Positions 10,351 through 18,069 of a stretch of 34,193 bases of DNA are shown here, in pieces. The stretch comes from Agromyces albus (GTDB lineage: Bacteria; Actinomycetota; Actinomycetes; Actinomycetales; Microbacteriaceae). The notes below the pieces were generated by a model. The model did not search any database and was not told where the DNA came from. It worked only from the letters and a program-made list of their open reading frames with translations. The stretch covers positions 1 through 34,193 of the forward strand of contig NZ_SDPN01000043.1 of the NCBI RefSeq assembly GCF_004134825.1. The letters run 5' to 3'. Numbering within the stretch: the first letter of the stretch is position 1; each line of letters begins with the position of its first letter. Both the position numbers and the translations under genes were made by a program.

Positions 10351-11688
10351 TCAGAGGATCTCGAGATTGCGCTGCAGCTCGAACGGCGTGACCTGGGACC
10401 GGTAGTCGCGCCACTCCGAGCGCTTGTTCGCGAGCACGAAGTTGAATACCTGCTCGCCGAGCGTGTCGGCGACGAGCTCGGATTCCTCCATGTACTCGAT
10501 CGCGTGATCGAGGCTCGCGGGCAGCGGGTTGTAGCCGAGCGCGCGACGCTCACTGTCGGTGAGAGCCCACACGTCGTCTTCGGCCTCTGCCGGCAGCTCG
10601 TAGCCCTCTTCGATGCCCTTCATTCCCGCGGCGAGGAGCAGCGAGAACGAGAGGTACGGGTTCGCGGCGGAGTCGATCGCACGGTACTCGACCCGGGCGC
10701 TCTGCCCTTTGTTGGGCTTGTAGAGCGGCACGCGCACGAGCGCGGAGCGATTGTTGTGGCCCCAGCAGACGAAGCTCGGCGCTTCGTCGCCGCCCCAGAG
10801 ACGCTTGTACGAGTTCACGAACTGGTTCGTGACCGCCGAGATCTCGGACGAGTGACGAAGCAGGCCGGCGATGAACTGGCGACCGATCTTCGAGAGCTGG
10901 TACTGGGAGCCCGGCTCGTAGAACGCGTTGGCATCGCCCTCGAAGAGGGACAGGTGCGTGTGCATGCCCGAGCCCGGCTTGTCGGAGAAGGGCTTCGGCA
11001 TGAACGTCGCGTAGACGCCCTGCTCGATCGCCACCTCTTTGATGACGGTGCGGAAGGTCATGATGTTGTCGGCGGTCGTGAGCGCGTCGGCGTACCGGAG
11101 GTCGATCTCGTTCTGGCCGGGACCCGCCTCGTGATGGCTGAACTCGACCGAGATGCCGAGGTCTTCCAGCATGCGCACCGAGCGGCGGCGGAAGTCGTGC
11201 GCAGTGCCACCGGGAACGTTGTCGAAGTAGCCGGCGGAGTCGACCGGGATCGGCCCCTCCTCGCCGTACTTCGACGACTTCAGGAGGTAGAACTCGATCT
11301 CGGGGTGCGTGTAGAACGTGAACCCGCGGTCGGCGGCTCGCGCGAGCGTGCGCTTCAGGACGTTGCGCGGATCAGCAACGGCCGGCTCGCCGTCGGGCGT
11401 CGTGATGTCGCAGAACATGCGCGCCGTCGGATCGATGTCGCCCCGCCACGGCAGCGTCTGGAACGTCGTGGGATCGGGGTAGGCGAGCAGATCGGACTCG
11501 AAGGAACGACTGAGGCCCTCGATCGCCGATCCGTCGAATCCGATGCCCTCCGTGAAGGCACCCTCCACCTCGGCCGGCGCGATCGCCACCGATTTCAGAG
11601 TCCCGACGACGTCGGTGAACCAGAGTCTGACGAACTTGACTCCTCGTTCCTCGATGGTCCGGAGAACGAAGTCGCGCTGCTTATCCAT
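10351..11688 (-). CDS. glnA2: Glutamine synthetase, second paralogue (type I-alpha-like, GlnA2)
   Basis: The 445-residue product has all the core landmarks: GFDGSAIEGLSR, THPEIEFYLLKS, HHEAGPGQNEIDLRYADAL, KPGSGMHTHLSLFE and NNRSALVRVP. It is shorter than GlnA and, where GlnA has LYELPPEE, it has GYELPAEAEDDVW, so the adenylylation motif is not conserved. Feedback control by GlnE is therefore less likely. The order glnA2-glnE on one strand matches mycobacteria (Rv2222c-Rv2221c, from memory). I choose ATG 11688, preceded by GAGAGAGG at good spacing; an in-frame GTG at 11694 would add two residues. Synthesis of glutamine or of a related gamma-glutamyl compound are both possible. Confidence 0.93.
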   Translation of the reverse strand: MDKQRDFVLRTIEERGVKFVRLWFTDVVGTLKSVAIAPAEVEGAFTEGIGFDGSAIEGLSRSFESDLLAYPDPTTFQTLPWRGDIDPTARMFCDITTPDGEPAVADPRNVLKRTLARAADRGFTFYTHPEIEFYLLKSSKYGEEGPIPVDSAGYFDNVPGGTAHDFRRRSVRMLEDLGISVEFSHHEAGPGQNEIDLRYADALTTADNIMTFRTVIKEVAIEQGVYATFMPKPFSDKPGSGMHTHLSLFEGDANAFYEPGSQYQLSKIGRQFIAGLLRHSSEISAVTNQFVNSYKRLWGGDEAPSFVCWGHNNRSALVRVPLYKPNKGQSARVEYRAIDSAANPYLSFSLLLAAGMKGIEEGYELPAEAEDDVWALTDSERRALGYNPLPASLDHAIEYMEESELVADTLGEQVFNFVLANKRSEWRDYRSQVTPFELQRNLEIL

Positions 11689-11710
11689 CCACACCCTCTC
11701 TCGCTCCTCT

Positions 11711-11716
11711 AGGGTA
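11711..11716 (-). promoter_or_regulatory. Possible -10 element of glnA2-glnE
   Basis: The minus strand reads TACCCT (11716 to 11711). This predicts a transcript with a leader of about 15 nt carrying the GAGAGAGG ribosome-binding sequence. No GlnR-type box was seen here, unlike upstream of glnA. Confidence 0.4.
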
Positions 11717-11774
11717 CTGGCTCACGAACCCACGGCACGCCGCTCGTGCCTGTGGCGTGTGCGAGACTGGCGAC

Positions 11775-12662
11775 ATGTCCGACCAGCCCGCGAAGACCGC
11801 AGCATCCGACACCTCGACGGGAGTCGAGCAGAACCCGTACGGCGGCGCCGCCGCGACCGGCGGACCCAAGCGGGTGCGCACGAGGCACTTCCAGAATGCG
11901 AAGCGCGAAGGCATCAAGATCACCGGGCTCACGAGCTACGACCAGCTCACCGCGCGCATCTTCGACGAGGCCGGAATCGACTTCCTGCTCGTGGGCGATT
12001 CCGCCGGCAACAACGTGCTGGGCTACGAGACCACCCTGCCGGTGAAGGTCGACGACCTGATCCCGCTCACGCGCGCGGTCGCTGGCGCCGTCAAGCGCGC
12101 TTTCGTCGTCGCCGACATGCCGTTCGGCTCCTATGAGAACGGCCCTGAAGACGCGCTCCACACGGCCGTGCGATTCATGAAGGAGACCGGCGCACACGCG
12201 GTGAAGCTCGAGGGCGGCGAACGCAGCCAGAAGCAGATCCGCCGCATCGTGCAGGCGGGCATCCCTGTGATGGCCCACATCGGCTACACCCCGCAGAGCG
12301 AGCACGGGCTCGGCGGCCACGTCATCCAGGGCCGAGGCGAGGGCGTCAAGCGGCTCCTCGCGGACGCGAAGGCCGTGCAGGATGCCGGTGCCTTCGCGGT
12401 CGTGCTCGAGATGGTGCCGGCCGACGCGGCCCGACAGGTCACCGAGATGCTCCAGATCCCCACGATCAGCGTCGGGGCGGGCCCCCACACCGACGGGCAG
12501 TTGCTCGTCTGGACCGACTGGGCCGGGCTCACGATCGGGCGCGTGCCGAAGTTCGTGAAGCAGTACGCGAACCTCTCGGGCATCCTCAGCTCGGCCGCGA
12601 AGGAGTGGCGTGAGGATGTCGAGTCGGGCAGCTACCCGAACAGCGAGCACAGCTACGAATAG
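11775..12662 (+). CDS. panB: 3-methyl-2-oxobutanoate hydroxymethyltransferase PanB
   Basis: PanB adds a hydroxymethyl group from methylene-tetrahydrofolate to 2-oxoisovalerate, the first committed step of pantothenate synthesis and so of CoA and the ACP prosthetic group. The 295-residue product starts with a disordered Thr/Ala/Gly-rich stretch of about 35 residues. Then come the conserved core motifs TSYDQLTARIFDEAGIDFLL, VGDSAGNNVLGYETTLPV, DMPFGSYENGPEDALHTAVRF, EGGERSQKQIRRIV and HIGYTPQSEHGLGG. The start is ATG 11775 rather than the upstream GTG at 11757. GAGACT six bases before the ATG may be a leaderless -10. The gene converges on the 61-aa gene with only 6 bp between stops. Confidence 0.95.
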   Translation: MSDQPAKTAASDTSTGVEQNPYGGAAATGGPKRVRTRHFQNAKREGIKITGLTSYDQLTARIFDEAGIDFLLVGDSAGNNVLGYETTLPVKVDDLIPLTRAVAGAVKRAFVVADMPFGSYENGPEDALHTAVRFMKETGAHAVKLEGGERSQKQIRRIVQAGIPVMAHIGYTPQSEHGLGGHVIQGRGEGVKRLLADAKAVQDAGAFAVVLEMVPADAARQVTEMLQIPTISVGAGPHTDGQLLVWTDWAGLTIGRVPKFVKQYANLSGILSSAAKEWREDVESGSYPNSEHSYE

Positions 12663-12674
12663 CCGGGGCTATTC
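12657..12674. terminator. Perfect 18-bp inverted repeat containing both stop codons of panB and the 61-aa gene
   Basis: GAATAGCC, two bases GG, then GGCTATTC. The plus-strand TAG (12660-12662) and the minus-strand TAG (plus 12669-12671) lie inside the arms, and each gene ends Glu-stop. It may act as a small bidirectional end hairpin, though it lacks a T tract. Confidence 0.45.
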
Positions 12675-12854
12675 CTCGGCGGCCTCTTCCTCGGCCCATT
12701 TGGCGCTGTTCGCCCGCAGGATCTCGAGCGCATGCTCAGCCTCGGCTCGCGTCTCGAACGGGCCGACCCGATCGACGGAGGGCGACTCGAAGCCGTGCTC
12801 CACCTCGCCGGTTCGCAGGTTGTACCAGAACAAGTGCTCGACGTCCTCGGCCAT
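12669..12854 (-). CDS. Small conserved actinobacterial protein, 61 aa, SPOR-like annotation
   Basis: The product starts MAEDVEHLFWYNLRTGEVEH, continues with SPSVDRVGPFETRAEAEHAL, and ends in an acidic helix (WAEEEAAEE). Short proteins of this pattern (FWYNLxTGxVEHG, SPSVDRVGPFxTxxEAxxAL) occur in many actinobacteria and are usually annotated as hypothetical or SPOR domain proteins. The aromatic, strand-rich first half and the terminal helix fit a small alpha/beta fold. No signal peptide or membrane segment is present. The function is unknown. The start is ATG 12854, six bases after a minus-strand TAGGAT, head-to-head with map at a distance of 11 bp. Confidence 0.85.
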   Translation of the reverse strand: MAEDVEHLFWYNLRTGEVEHGFESPSVDRVGPFETRAEAEHALEILRANSAKWAEEEAAEE

Positions 12855-12870
12855 AGGCTGATCCTATGCC
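12851..12870. promoter_or_regulatory. Mirror-image divergent promoter with interleaved start codons
   Basis: The plus strand has TAGGCT at 12854-12859, six bases, then the map ATG at 12866. The minus strand has TAGGAT (12866 to 12861), six bases, then the 61-aa gene ATG at 12854. The first base of each start codon is also the first base of the other gene's -10 hexamer. Both messages would be leaderless. Two polymerases cannot open this DNA at once. Confidence 0.65.
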
Positions 12871-13729
12871 CAAGAACGCCCACGGCACCCTGATCCCCGG
12901 CCGCCTTTCGCCGACTCGAGCCGTTCCCGCCCAGATCCGTCGCCCCGAGTATGTCGGCAGGCGAGCGCCCTCGCCGTACACCGGCGGCGATCTGTACTCC
13001 CCCGCCGAGGTCGAGGGCGTCCGCGCCGCAGGGCGAGTGGCGGCACGGGCGATCGAAGCCGCGGCGGCCGCCATCCGTCCGGGCGTCACGACCGAGGAGC
13101 TCGATCGCATCGTGCACGAGTACGTGGTCGGGCACGGCGCGTACCCGTCGACGCTCGGCTACCGCGGCTTCCCGAAGTCGTCGTGCACGTCGGTGAACGA
13201 GGTCATCTGCCACGGCATCCCCGACGACACCGTGCTCGGCGACGGCGACCTCGTGAACATCGACGTCACCGCCTACCTCGCCGGGTTCCACGGCGACCTG
13301 AACCACACCTTCCTCGTCGGCGAGGCGAGCGAGGAGGCCACGCTCCTCGTCGAGCGGACTCGCGAGGCGCTCGCGCGCGGCATCCGCGCCGTGGCGCCCG
13401 GCCGCCAGGTCAACGTCATCGGTCGCGCGATCGAGGCCTACGCCCGCCGGTTCGGCTACGGCGTCGTGCGCGACTACACCGGTCACGGCGTGGGCCGCGC
13501 CTTCCACTCGGGCCTCATCATCCCCCACTACGACGCCCCAGAGTTCGACACCGTGATGGAGCCGGGCATGGTGTTCACCATCGAGCCGATGCTCACCATC
13601 GGCGGCATCGAGTGGGACCTCTGGCCCGACGAGTGGACCGTCGTCACTCGCGACGGATCGCTCACTGCGCAATTCGAGCACACGCTCGTGGTCACCGAAC
13701 GCGGCGCCGACATCCTGACCCTGCCCTGA
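12866..13729 (+). CDS. map: Type I methionyl aminopeptidase with N-terminal extension (MapB-like)
   Basis: The enzyme removes the initiator methionine from nascent proteins. The 287-residue product has a proline-rich N-terminal extension of about 40 residues ([20 protein letters not shown]) as in mycobacterial MapB, where it is thought to contact the ribosome. The catalytic domain has the metal ligands in [20 protein letters not shown] (two aspartates), [11 protein letters not shown] (histidine), [11 protein letters not shown] (glutamate) and QFEHTLVVT (glutamate), plus substrate histidine CHGIP. The start is ATG 12866, six bases after a TAGGCT -10 element, with no Shine-Dalgarno sequence. 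Confidence 0.96.
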   Translation: MPKNAHGTLIPGRLSPTRAVPAQIRRPEYVGRRAPSPYTGGDLYSPAEVEGVRAAGRVAARAIEAAAAAIRPGVTTEELDRIVHEYVVGHGAYPSTLGYRGFPKSSCTSVNEVICHGIPDDTVLGDGDLVNIDVTAYLAGFHGDLNHTFLVGEASEEATLLVERTREALARGIRAVAPGRQVNVIGRAIEAYARRFGYGVVRDYTGHGVGRAFHSGLIIPHYDAPEFDTVMEPGMVFTIEPMLTIGGIEWDLWPDEWTVVTRDGSLTAQFEHTLVVTERGADILTLP

Positions 13730-13747
13730 GCGCCTCGGCCGACGCGA

Positions 13748-13759
13748 TAGTGTGGCGCC
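13748..13759 (+). promoter_or_regulatory. -10 element of ppgK, leaderless arrangement
   Basis: TAGTGT at 13748-13753 is followed by six bases and the ATG at 13760. No ribosome-binding sequence is visible. Confidence 0.55.
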
Positions 13760-14512
13760 ATGGCGAGTGAGCACGCGATCGGCATCGACATCGGCGGCAC
13801 GGGCATCAAGGGGGCAGTCGTCGACCTCGGCACCGGAGAGCTCCTCACGGAGCGCCGGAAGGTCGCGACTCCCGAGGGCGGGCGACCCGCCGACATCCTC
13901 GAGGCCGCCGACGAACTCCTCGCCGTGATCGCCTCCGACGCAGGCCCCGCGCTGCCCCTCGGAGTGTGCTTCCCGTCCGTCGTGAAGCACGGCTACACGC
14001 TCTCGGCGGCGAACATCTCAGAGGAATGGATCGGCTTGCCCGCCGAGGAGCTGTTCGAGAAGGAACTCGGGCGCGAGATCCACTTCATCAACGACGCGGA
14101 TGCCGCGGGCTACGCCGAGTCGCGCTACGGCGCCGCCGCCGGCGTCGACGGTCTCGTCATCCTCGCGACGCTCGGCACCGGCATCGGCACGGCGTTCATC
14201 TACGACGGCGTGCTCGTGCCGAACACCGAACTGGGCCACATGGAGGTCGACGGCGTGCACGCCGAGAAGCGCGCCGCGTATTCAGCGATGGAACGCGAAT
14301 CGCTCAGCTGGAAGGAATGGGCGGCACGACTGCAGCGGTTCTTCGAAACGGTCGAGTTCCTGTTCACGCCCGACCTCCTCGTCGTCGGAGGCGGCGTCTC
14401 GAAGCACCACGAGCAGTTCCTGCCGCTGCTGAAGCTCACGACGCCGATCGTGCCGGCGGTGCACCGCAACAACGCGGGGATCCTCGGCGCGGCAGCGCTC
14501 GCGGCGCGATAG
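13760..14512 (+). CDS. ppgK: Polyphosphate glucokinase (ROK family)
   Basis: The enzyme phosphorylates glucose using polyphosphate, and often ATP, feeding glycolysis in the cytoplasm. The 250-residue product has the phosphate-1 motif DIGGTGIKGAVVDLG, the polyphosphate glucokinase signature region LGVCFPSVVKHG with NISEEWIGLPAEELFEKELG, and the catalytic NDADAAGYAESRYGAA. Phosphate-2 follows as LATLGTGIGTAFI, then ELGHMEVDG, and the closing VVGGGVSKHHEQFLP and NNAGILGAAALAAR. Length and motifs match actinobacterial PpgK rather than the larger ATP-only ROK kinases. It probably has its own leaderless promoter and converges on the RNase P RNA gene. Confidence 0.93.
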   Translation: MASEHAIGIDIGGTGIKGAVVDLGTGELLTERRKVATPEGGRPADILEAADELLAVIASDAGPALPLGVCFPSVVKHGYTLSAANISEEWIGLPAEELFEKELGREIHFINDADAAGYAESRYGAAAGVDGLVILATLGTGIGTAFIYDGVLVPNTELGHMEVDGVHAEKRAAYSAMERESLSWKEWAARLQRFFETVEFLFTPDLLVVGGGVSKHHEQFLPLLKLTTPIVPAVHRNNAGILGAAALAAR

Positions 14513-14532
14513 GGGCGCGGCGCGTTCGGGGC

Positions 14533-14930
<398 letters not shown>

Positions 14931-14935
14931 AGTCA

Positions 14936-14941
14936 AGTCTA
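14936..14941 (-). promoter_or_regulatory. -10 element of rnpB
   Basis: The minus strand reads TAGACT (14941 to 14936), six bases before the independently predicted RNA 5' end. This calibrates the distance from TAGACT to transcription start in this genome. Confidence 0.65.
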
Positions 14942-15005
14942 CAGCCCGAACCCGGACCCCGGATCCATGGTCAGGGGTCCGCCACCACGACGAGGGTTCG
15001 CGGCG

Positions 15006-15743
15006 TCAGAGCCCTGACTCGTCGGTGCGGACGAGGATCCGATCGCACTCAGGGCAGAACAGCACGTCGTCGGATGCCGCGCGCCGCACGCTCTCGAGAT
15101 CGGAACCCGTGAACGTGATCGTGCAGCCGCCGCACGTGCGCTGGCGCAGGTGCGCCGCGCCGACGCCACCGCCGCGCACGCGGCGCTGCTCGTAGAGGGC
15201 GACGAGATCTTGGGGCAGCGTCGTGGCGACGACCCCGCGGTCGCGCTCGGCGTGGTCGCGCTCGGTGTTGAACTCGGCCGCAGCGGCATCGCGCTCGGCC
15301 TCGAGGGTCGCGACCTCGGCCGCGATCGCGGCACGCTGCTCGTCGATTCCGGCGACGACGCCCTCGGCGGCCTCGACTCGCTCCATGACCGCGAGCTCGA
15401 TGTCCTCGAGATCGGAGAGTCGCTTCGTCAGTGAGGCGAGCTCGGACTCGAGGCCCGCGACATCCTTCACCGAGGAGGTCTGCTGCAGCCGCTCTCCATC
15501 GCGCTTGATGCGCGCCTCGACGACGGCGACGTCGGACTCGAGCCGCTTGAGCTCGGTGCGGGCGTCTTCGAGACCGCCCACGGCCTCGGCGCGCGAGCGT
15601 CGGACGGCCTCATCGCGGGTCGCGAGCTCGGTGAGGGCTGCCGACTGCGGCAGGGAACCGAGGCGGTGTGCGATCTGCTGCAGGCGGGTGTCGAGTGACT
15701 GCAGTCGCAGCAGTTCCTGCTGTTCGGCTGGGGTGGCCTTCAC
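15006..15743 (-). CDS. Coiled-coil protein with C4 zinc ribbon (zf-RING_7/DUF164 family)
   Basis: The 245-residue product is mostly a long coiled coil (about residues 8-165, with heptad-like Leu/Ala, Arg and Glu). A C-terminal zinc ribbon has C204-x2-C207 and C230-x2-C233 (TCGGCT and FCPECDR). This matches the family that includes mycobacterial Rv2229c and a Helicobacter structure, thought to bind nucleic acid; no function is proven. The start is GTG 15743, preceded by GAGGAG at good spacing. It lies 61 bp after the NIF3 gene on the same strand, a pairing kept in mycobacteria (Rv2230c-Rv2229c, from memory), so an operon is likely. The 61-bp gap is G/T-rich and holds no other feature. Confidence 0.92.
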   Translation of the reverse strand: MKATPAEQQELLRLQSLDTRLQQIAHRLGSLPQSAALTELATRDEAVRRSRAEAVGGLEDARTELKRLESDVAVVEARIKRDGERLQQTSSVKDVAGLESELASLTKRLSDLEDIELAVMERVEAAEGVVAGIDEQRAAIAAEVATLEAERDAAAAEFNTERDHAERDRGVVATTLPQDLVALYEQRRVRGGGVGAAHLRQRTCGGCTITFTGSDLESVRRAASDDVLFCPECDRILVRTDESGL

Positions 15744-15804
15744 GTGGTGCTCCTCGTGGGGGTCGGTGTGGAGGTCGATGTGGGGGTGGCAGTGGAGGGA
15801 GTCA

Positions 15805-16623
15805 TCATTGCACGACCTGGAAGTCCCAGGGATCGGTGCGGAGGTCGCTCACGAGCACCTCGAGGTCGGGATGGGCGCTCTGCAGCTGTGCTGCCGCTGC
15901 GTCGAGCCAGAGCCACTCGCTCGCCCAGTGCGACACGTCGATGAGTGCCGGTCCACCCGCGAGCAGCGCCTGCTCGCGGGCCTCCGACGCCGGATGGTGG
16001 CGGAGGTCGGCGGTGATGTAGACATCGGCGCCGAGCACCGCAGGGTCGCCGAGCAGGGAGTCGCCGGCTCCCCCGCACACCGCGATGGTCTGCACGTGGT
16101 CGTCGAACCCGCCCGACACCCGCACACCGGTCGCAGTCGCAGGGAGGATCTCGGCGAGCGTGCGCGCCAGGCGGCCGAGGGTCGTGGGCTGCGCGAGCCG
16201 GCCGATACGACCGAGCCCGAGGGAAGGATCGGTGCCGGGCACGATCGGCCGCGAGTCGAGGAGCGCGAGGCGCGCGGCGAGCACGGCCGAGGTGCCCTCC
16301 TCGACGACGTCGGCGTTGGTGTGTGCCGCGACGAGCGCACAGCCCGCTCTGATGAGCCGGGCGAGGAGCGCGCCCTTGTAGCGGTCTTCGGCGACACTCG
16401 TCACGCCGCGCAGGAGCAGCGGGTGGTGGGCGATCAGGAGGTCGGCGTCGCGATCGACGGCCTCGTCGACGGTGGCGGCCACGGCGTCGACGGCGAGCAG
16501 GATGCGGCGCACCGAGGCATCCGGATCTCCGCTCACCAAACCGGGGGCGTCCCACGCTTCGGCGCCCGAGAGCGGCCAGAGTCGATCGACCGTCGTCAGG
16601 ACTTCGGCGAGGACTGCAGGCAC
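15805..16623 (-). CDS. NIF3-family dinuclear metal-binding protein (GTP cyclohydrolase type 2-like)
   Basis: The 272-residue product matches the NIF3/YbgI family: a toroidal hexamer with a dinuclear metal site and no settled role. Visible motifs are DAPGLVSGDPDASV near the N-terminus, LLIAHHPLLLRGV, AHTNADVVEEGTSAVLA, VCGGAGDSL and, at the C-terminus, ALIDVSHWASEW with the final metal ligands. The database name GTP cyclohydrolase 1 type 2 rests on limited evidence. The start is GTG 16623, six bases after a minus-strand TAGGCT. It leads the zinc-ribbon gene. Confidence 0.92.
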   Translation of the reverse strand: MPAVLAEVLTTVDRLWPLSGAEAWDAPGLVSGDPDASVRRILLAVDAVAATVDEAVDRDADLLIAHHPLLLRGVTSVAEDRYKGALLARLIRAGCALVAAHTNADVVEEGTSAVLAARLALLDSRPIVPGTDPSLGLGRIGRLAQPTTLGRLARTLAEILPATATGVRVSGGFDDHVQTIAVCGGAGDSLLGDPAVLGADVYITADLRHHPASEAREQALLAGGPALIDVSHWASEWLWLDAAAAQLQSAHPDLEVLVSDLRTDPWDFQVVQ

Positions 16624-16635
16624 CCGCCCAGCCTA
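16624..16635 (-). promoter_or_regulatory. -10 element of the NIF3-family gene, leaderless arrangement
   Basis: The minus strand reads TAGGCT (16635 to 16630), six bases, then the GTG at 16623. Confidence 0.6.
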
Positions 16636-16677
16636 GCGCCGCCCGTGTCGGAGGGCCGCGACGCGCGAACCGTGAAG

Positions 16678-16750
16678 TGGGCCCTGCCGGGCTCGAACCG
16701 ACGACATCCACGGTGTAAACGTGGCGCTCTACCAACTGAGCTAAAGGCCC
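16678..16750 (-). tRNA. tRNA-Val, anticodon TAC
   Basis: The minus strand folds as a 73-nt tRNA. The acceptor arm GGGCCTT pairs with AGGGCCC (one G-U). The D arm is GCTCAGTTGGTAGAGC. The anticodon stem CCACG/CGTGG encloses loop TTTACAC, giving anticodon TAC for valine. The T arm GTCGG/CCGGC carries TTCGAGC. The discriminator base is A and the CCA end is not encoded. The RNA would read GUA and other GUN codons by wobble. Confidence 0.95.
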
Positions 16751-16770
16751 ACGCCGCGCGGCGCACCCCC

Positions 16771-16776
16771 ATGGTA
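16771..16776 (-). promoter_or_regulatory. Possible -10 element of tRNA-Val
   Basis: The minus strand reads TACCAT (16776 to 16771), about 20 bp before the mature tRNA 5' end. It lies 12 bp from the oppositely directed TAGACT of the next gene. Confidence 0.35.
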
Positions 16777-16788
16777 TCCGAGCCTCCT

Positions 16789-16801
16789 TAGACTCGCGCC
16801 C
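16789..16801 (+). promoter_or_regulatory. -10 element of the 16802 gene, leaderless arrangement
   Basis: TAGACT at 16789-16794 is followed by seven bases and the ATG at 16802, exactly as at lipB. Confidence 0.65.
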
Positions 16802-17500
16802 ATGGAGCCCGTCACGAAGCATCCGAGCCGGAGCGCTCTGCCGGAGCACCGATGGCCTGCGGTCGTCGGCCTGCTCAGTGCGCTTGCGCTCTACGCGTTC
16901 CTGCCGAACGAGCTTCTCGGATTCCAGCGCTTCGTGGTCGTCGGCGTCGGGCTCGTGCTCCTGATCCCGCTCATCGTCGCCAATCCGCACCGCCTGACGC
17001 GACAGGCGCCGTGGACTCGCCGGCTCTCGGTCGCGCTCGCGCTCGTGCTCGTCGCCGCGAACCAGTTCATGCTCGTCGTGCTCGTGATCGAGCTCGTCGG
17101 CGGCCGCCAGGACGCGCCGAGTCTCCTCCAGGCGGCACTGCAGGTCTGGGTGGCCAACGTCATCGGCTTTTCGACGCTCTACTGGGAGCTCGACCGCGGC
17201 GGGCCGGTGGTGCGCACGGCGTGGGCGCGCGACGCGCTCCCGGCCGCCGACCTGCGATTCCCACAGGACGAAGACGACGACGCGGTCGCGGAGGTCGCGG
17301 CGAGGTCGTCTGCGGTGCAGGACTGGACGCCACGGTTCATCGACTACTTCTACTCGTCGCTGTCGAACTCGATGGCCTTCAGCGCGACCGACGCGATGCC
17401 GCTCTCCCCGCGTTTCAAGCTGCTCATGGGCCTGCAGGCGTTCGGCGGGTTCGCCATCCTCGCGCTCGTGATCGCGCGGTCGGTGAACATCCTCGCGTGA
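16802..17500 (+). CDS. Integral membrane protein of unknown function
   Basis: The 232-residue product has about five predicted membrane helices (near residues 20-37, 42-59, 75-99, 108-126 and 208-229). An acidic cytoplasmic stretch (PQDEDDDAVAEVAARS) lies between the fourth and fifth. The most conserved-looking part is FIDYFYSSLSNSMAFSATDAMPLSPRFKLLM, followed by a last helix ending IARSVNILA. Its layout, with a short amphipathic segment before a final helix, is loosely like DUF1345 membrane proteins or the pore end of small ion channels, but I do not see a potassium filter (TVGYG). The function is unassigned. It likely has its own leaderless promoter. Confidence 0.8.
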   Translation: MEPVTKHPSRSALPEHRWPAVVGLLSALALYAFLPNELLGFQRFVVVGVGLVLLIPLIVANPHRLTRQAPWTRRLSVALALVLVAANQFMLVVLVIELVGGRQDAPSLLQAALQVWVANVIGFSTLYWELDRGGPVVRTAWARDALPAADLRFPQDEDDDAVAEVAARSSAVQDWTPRFIDYFYSSLSNSMAFSATDAMPLSPRFKLLMGLQAFGGFAILALVIARSVNILA

Positions 17501-17539
17501 GCTGAGGCACGGCCGTCGTCGCGCACCGACGCCGTGATC

Positions 17540-17998
17540 TCAGCGCGCGGCGAGCGCTTCGCGGTACTGGTCGAGCGAGCGGGCCTCGCCGCGCGGCGAC
17601 GTGAAGCTCTCGCTCACGATGCCGTCGACCCCGATCACGAACGTCGCACGCAGGGCGAGCCCGGTCGACTCGTCGAATGCGCCGAACGACCTCGCGACCG
17701 CGCCGTGCGGCCAGAAGTCCGAGAGCAGCGGGAAGCCGTACGACTCGGCCTCCGCCCACGCGCGGAGCGTGTGCTTCGAGTCGACCGAGACGCCGACGAG
17801 CTGGGTGCCGGCGGCCTCGAACATCGAGAAATTGTCGCGCAGCTCGCACAGCTCGCTGTGGCAGACCCGCGAGAAGGCGAGCGGGAAGAAGACGAGCGTG
17901 ACTGGCGTGCTCCCCGTGAAGTCGCCGAGCCGCACCGTCTGGCCGAACTGGTTCGCGAGGGCGAAGTCGGGGGCGACGGCCCCTCGTGCAAGGATCAT
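17540..17998 (-). CDS. ahpE: Peroxiredoxin, AhpE subfamily
   Basis: AhpE reduces peroxides and peroxynitrite through a single peroxidatic cysteine. The 152-residue product runs GAVAPDFALANQFGQTVRL, then TLVFFPLAFSRVCHSELCEL with the peroxidatic C46, FPLLSDFWPHGAVARSFGAF, which is near-identical to mycobacterial AhpE, and LRATFVIGVDGIV with the conserved arginine. The usual Thr of PxxxTxxC is Ser43. An extra C51 lies five residues after C46. The frame is open to 18091, but I place the start at ATG 17998, where homologues begin; the -10 at 18040-18045 supports this. ahpE next to aceE is also the mycobacterial order (from memory). Confidence 0.9.
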   Translation of the reverse strand: MILARGAVAPDFALANQFGQTVRLGDFTGSTPVTLVFFPLAFSRVCHSELCELRDNFSMFEAAGTQLVGVSVDSKHTLRAWAEAESYGFPLLSDFWPHGAVARSFGAFDESTGLALRATFVIGVDGIVSESFTSPRGEARSLDQYREALAAR

Positions 17999-18039
17999 GG
18001 GCGGTGCGCTTTCGTCGTGGTTCGAGTGGACGCGCGCCC

Positions 18040-18045
18040 AGCCTA
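18040..18045 (-). promoter_or_regulatory. Possible -10 element of ahpE
   Basis: The minus strand reads TAGGCT (18045 to 18040). It predicts a leader of about 35 nt before ATG 17998, with a weak GAAAG as ribosome-binding sequence. Confidence 0.45.
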
Positions 18046-18063
18046 GCCCCGGCGGCGCAGGCA

Positions 18064-18069
18064 TAGAAT
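18064..18069 (+). promoter_or_regulatory. Possible -10 element of aceE
   Basis: TAGAAT at 18064-18069 is the best -10 candidate upstream of aceE. It predicts a leader of about 93 nt ending in AGAGAGG before the GTG start. It lies 19 bp from the divergent ahpE -10. Confidence 0.5.

Noticed and set aside
10341..10553. An in-frame 5' extension of glnE
   Set aside because: The added residues are Ser/Thr/Arg-rich, overlap glnA2, and family members start at the position equal to 10340.
15744..15804. A G/T-rich stretch with GTGGxGGT-like repeats between the zinc-ribbon and NIF3 genes
   Set aside because: The units are short and irregular and contain no gene; I see no support for a repeat element beyond compositional bias.
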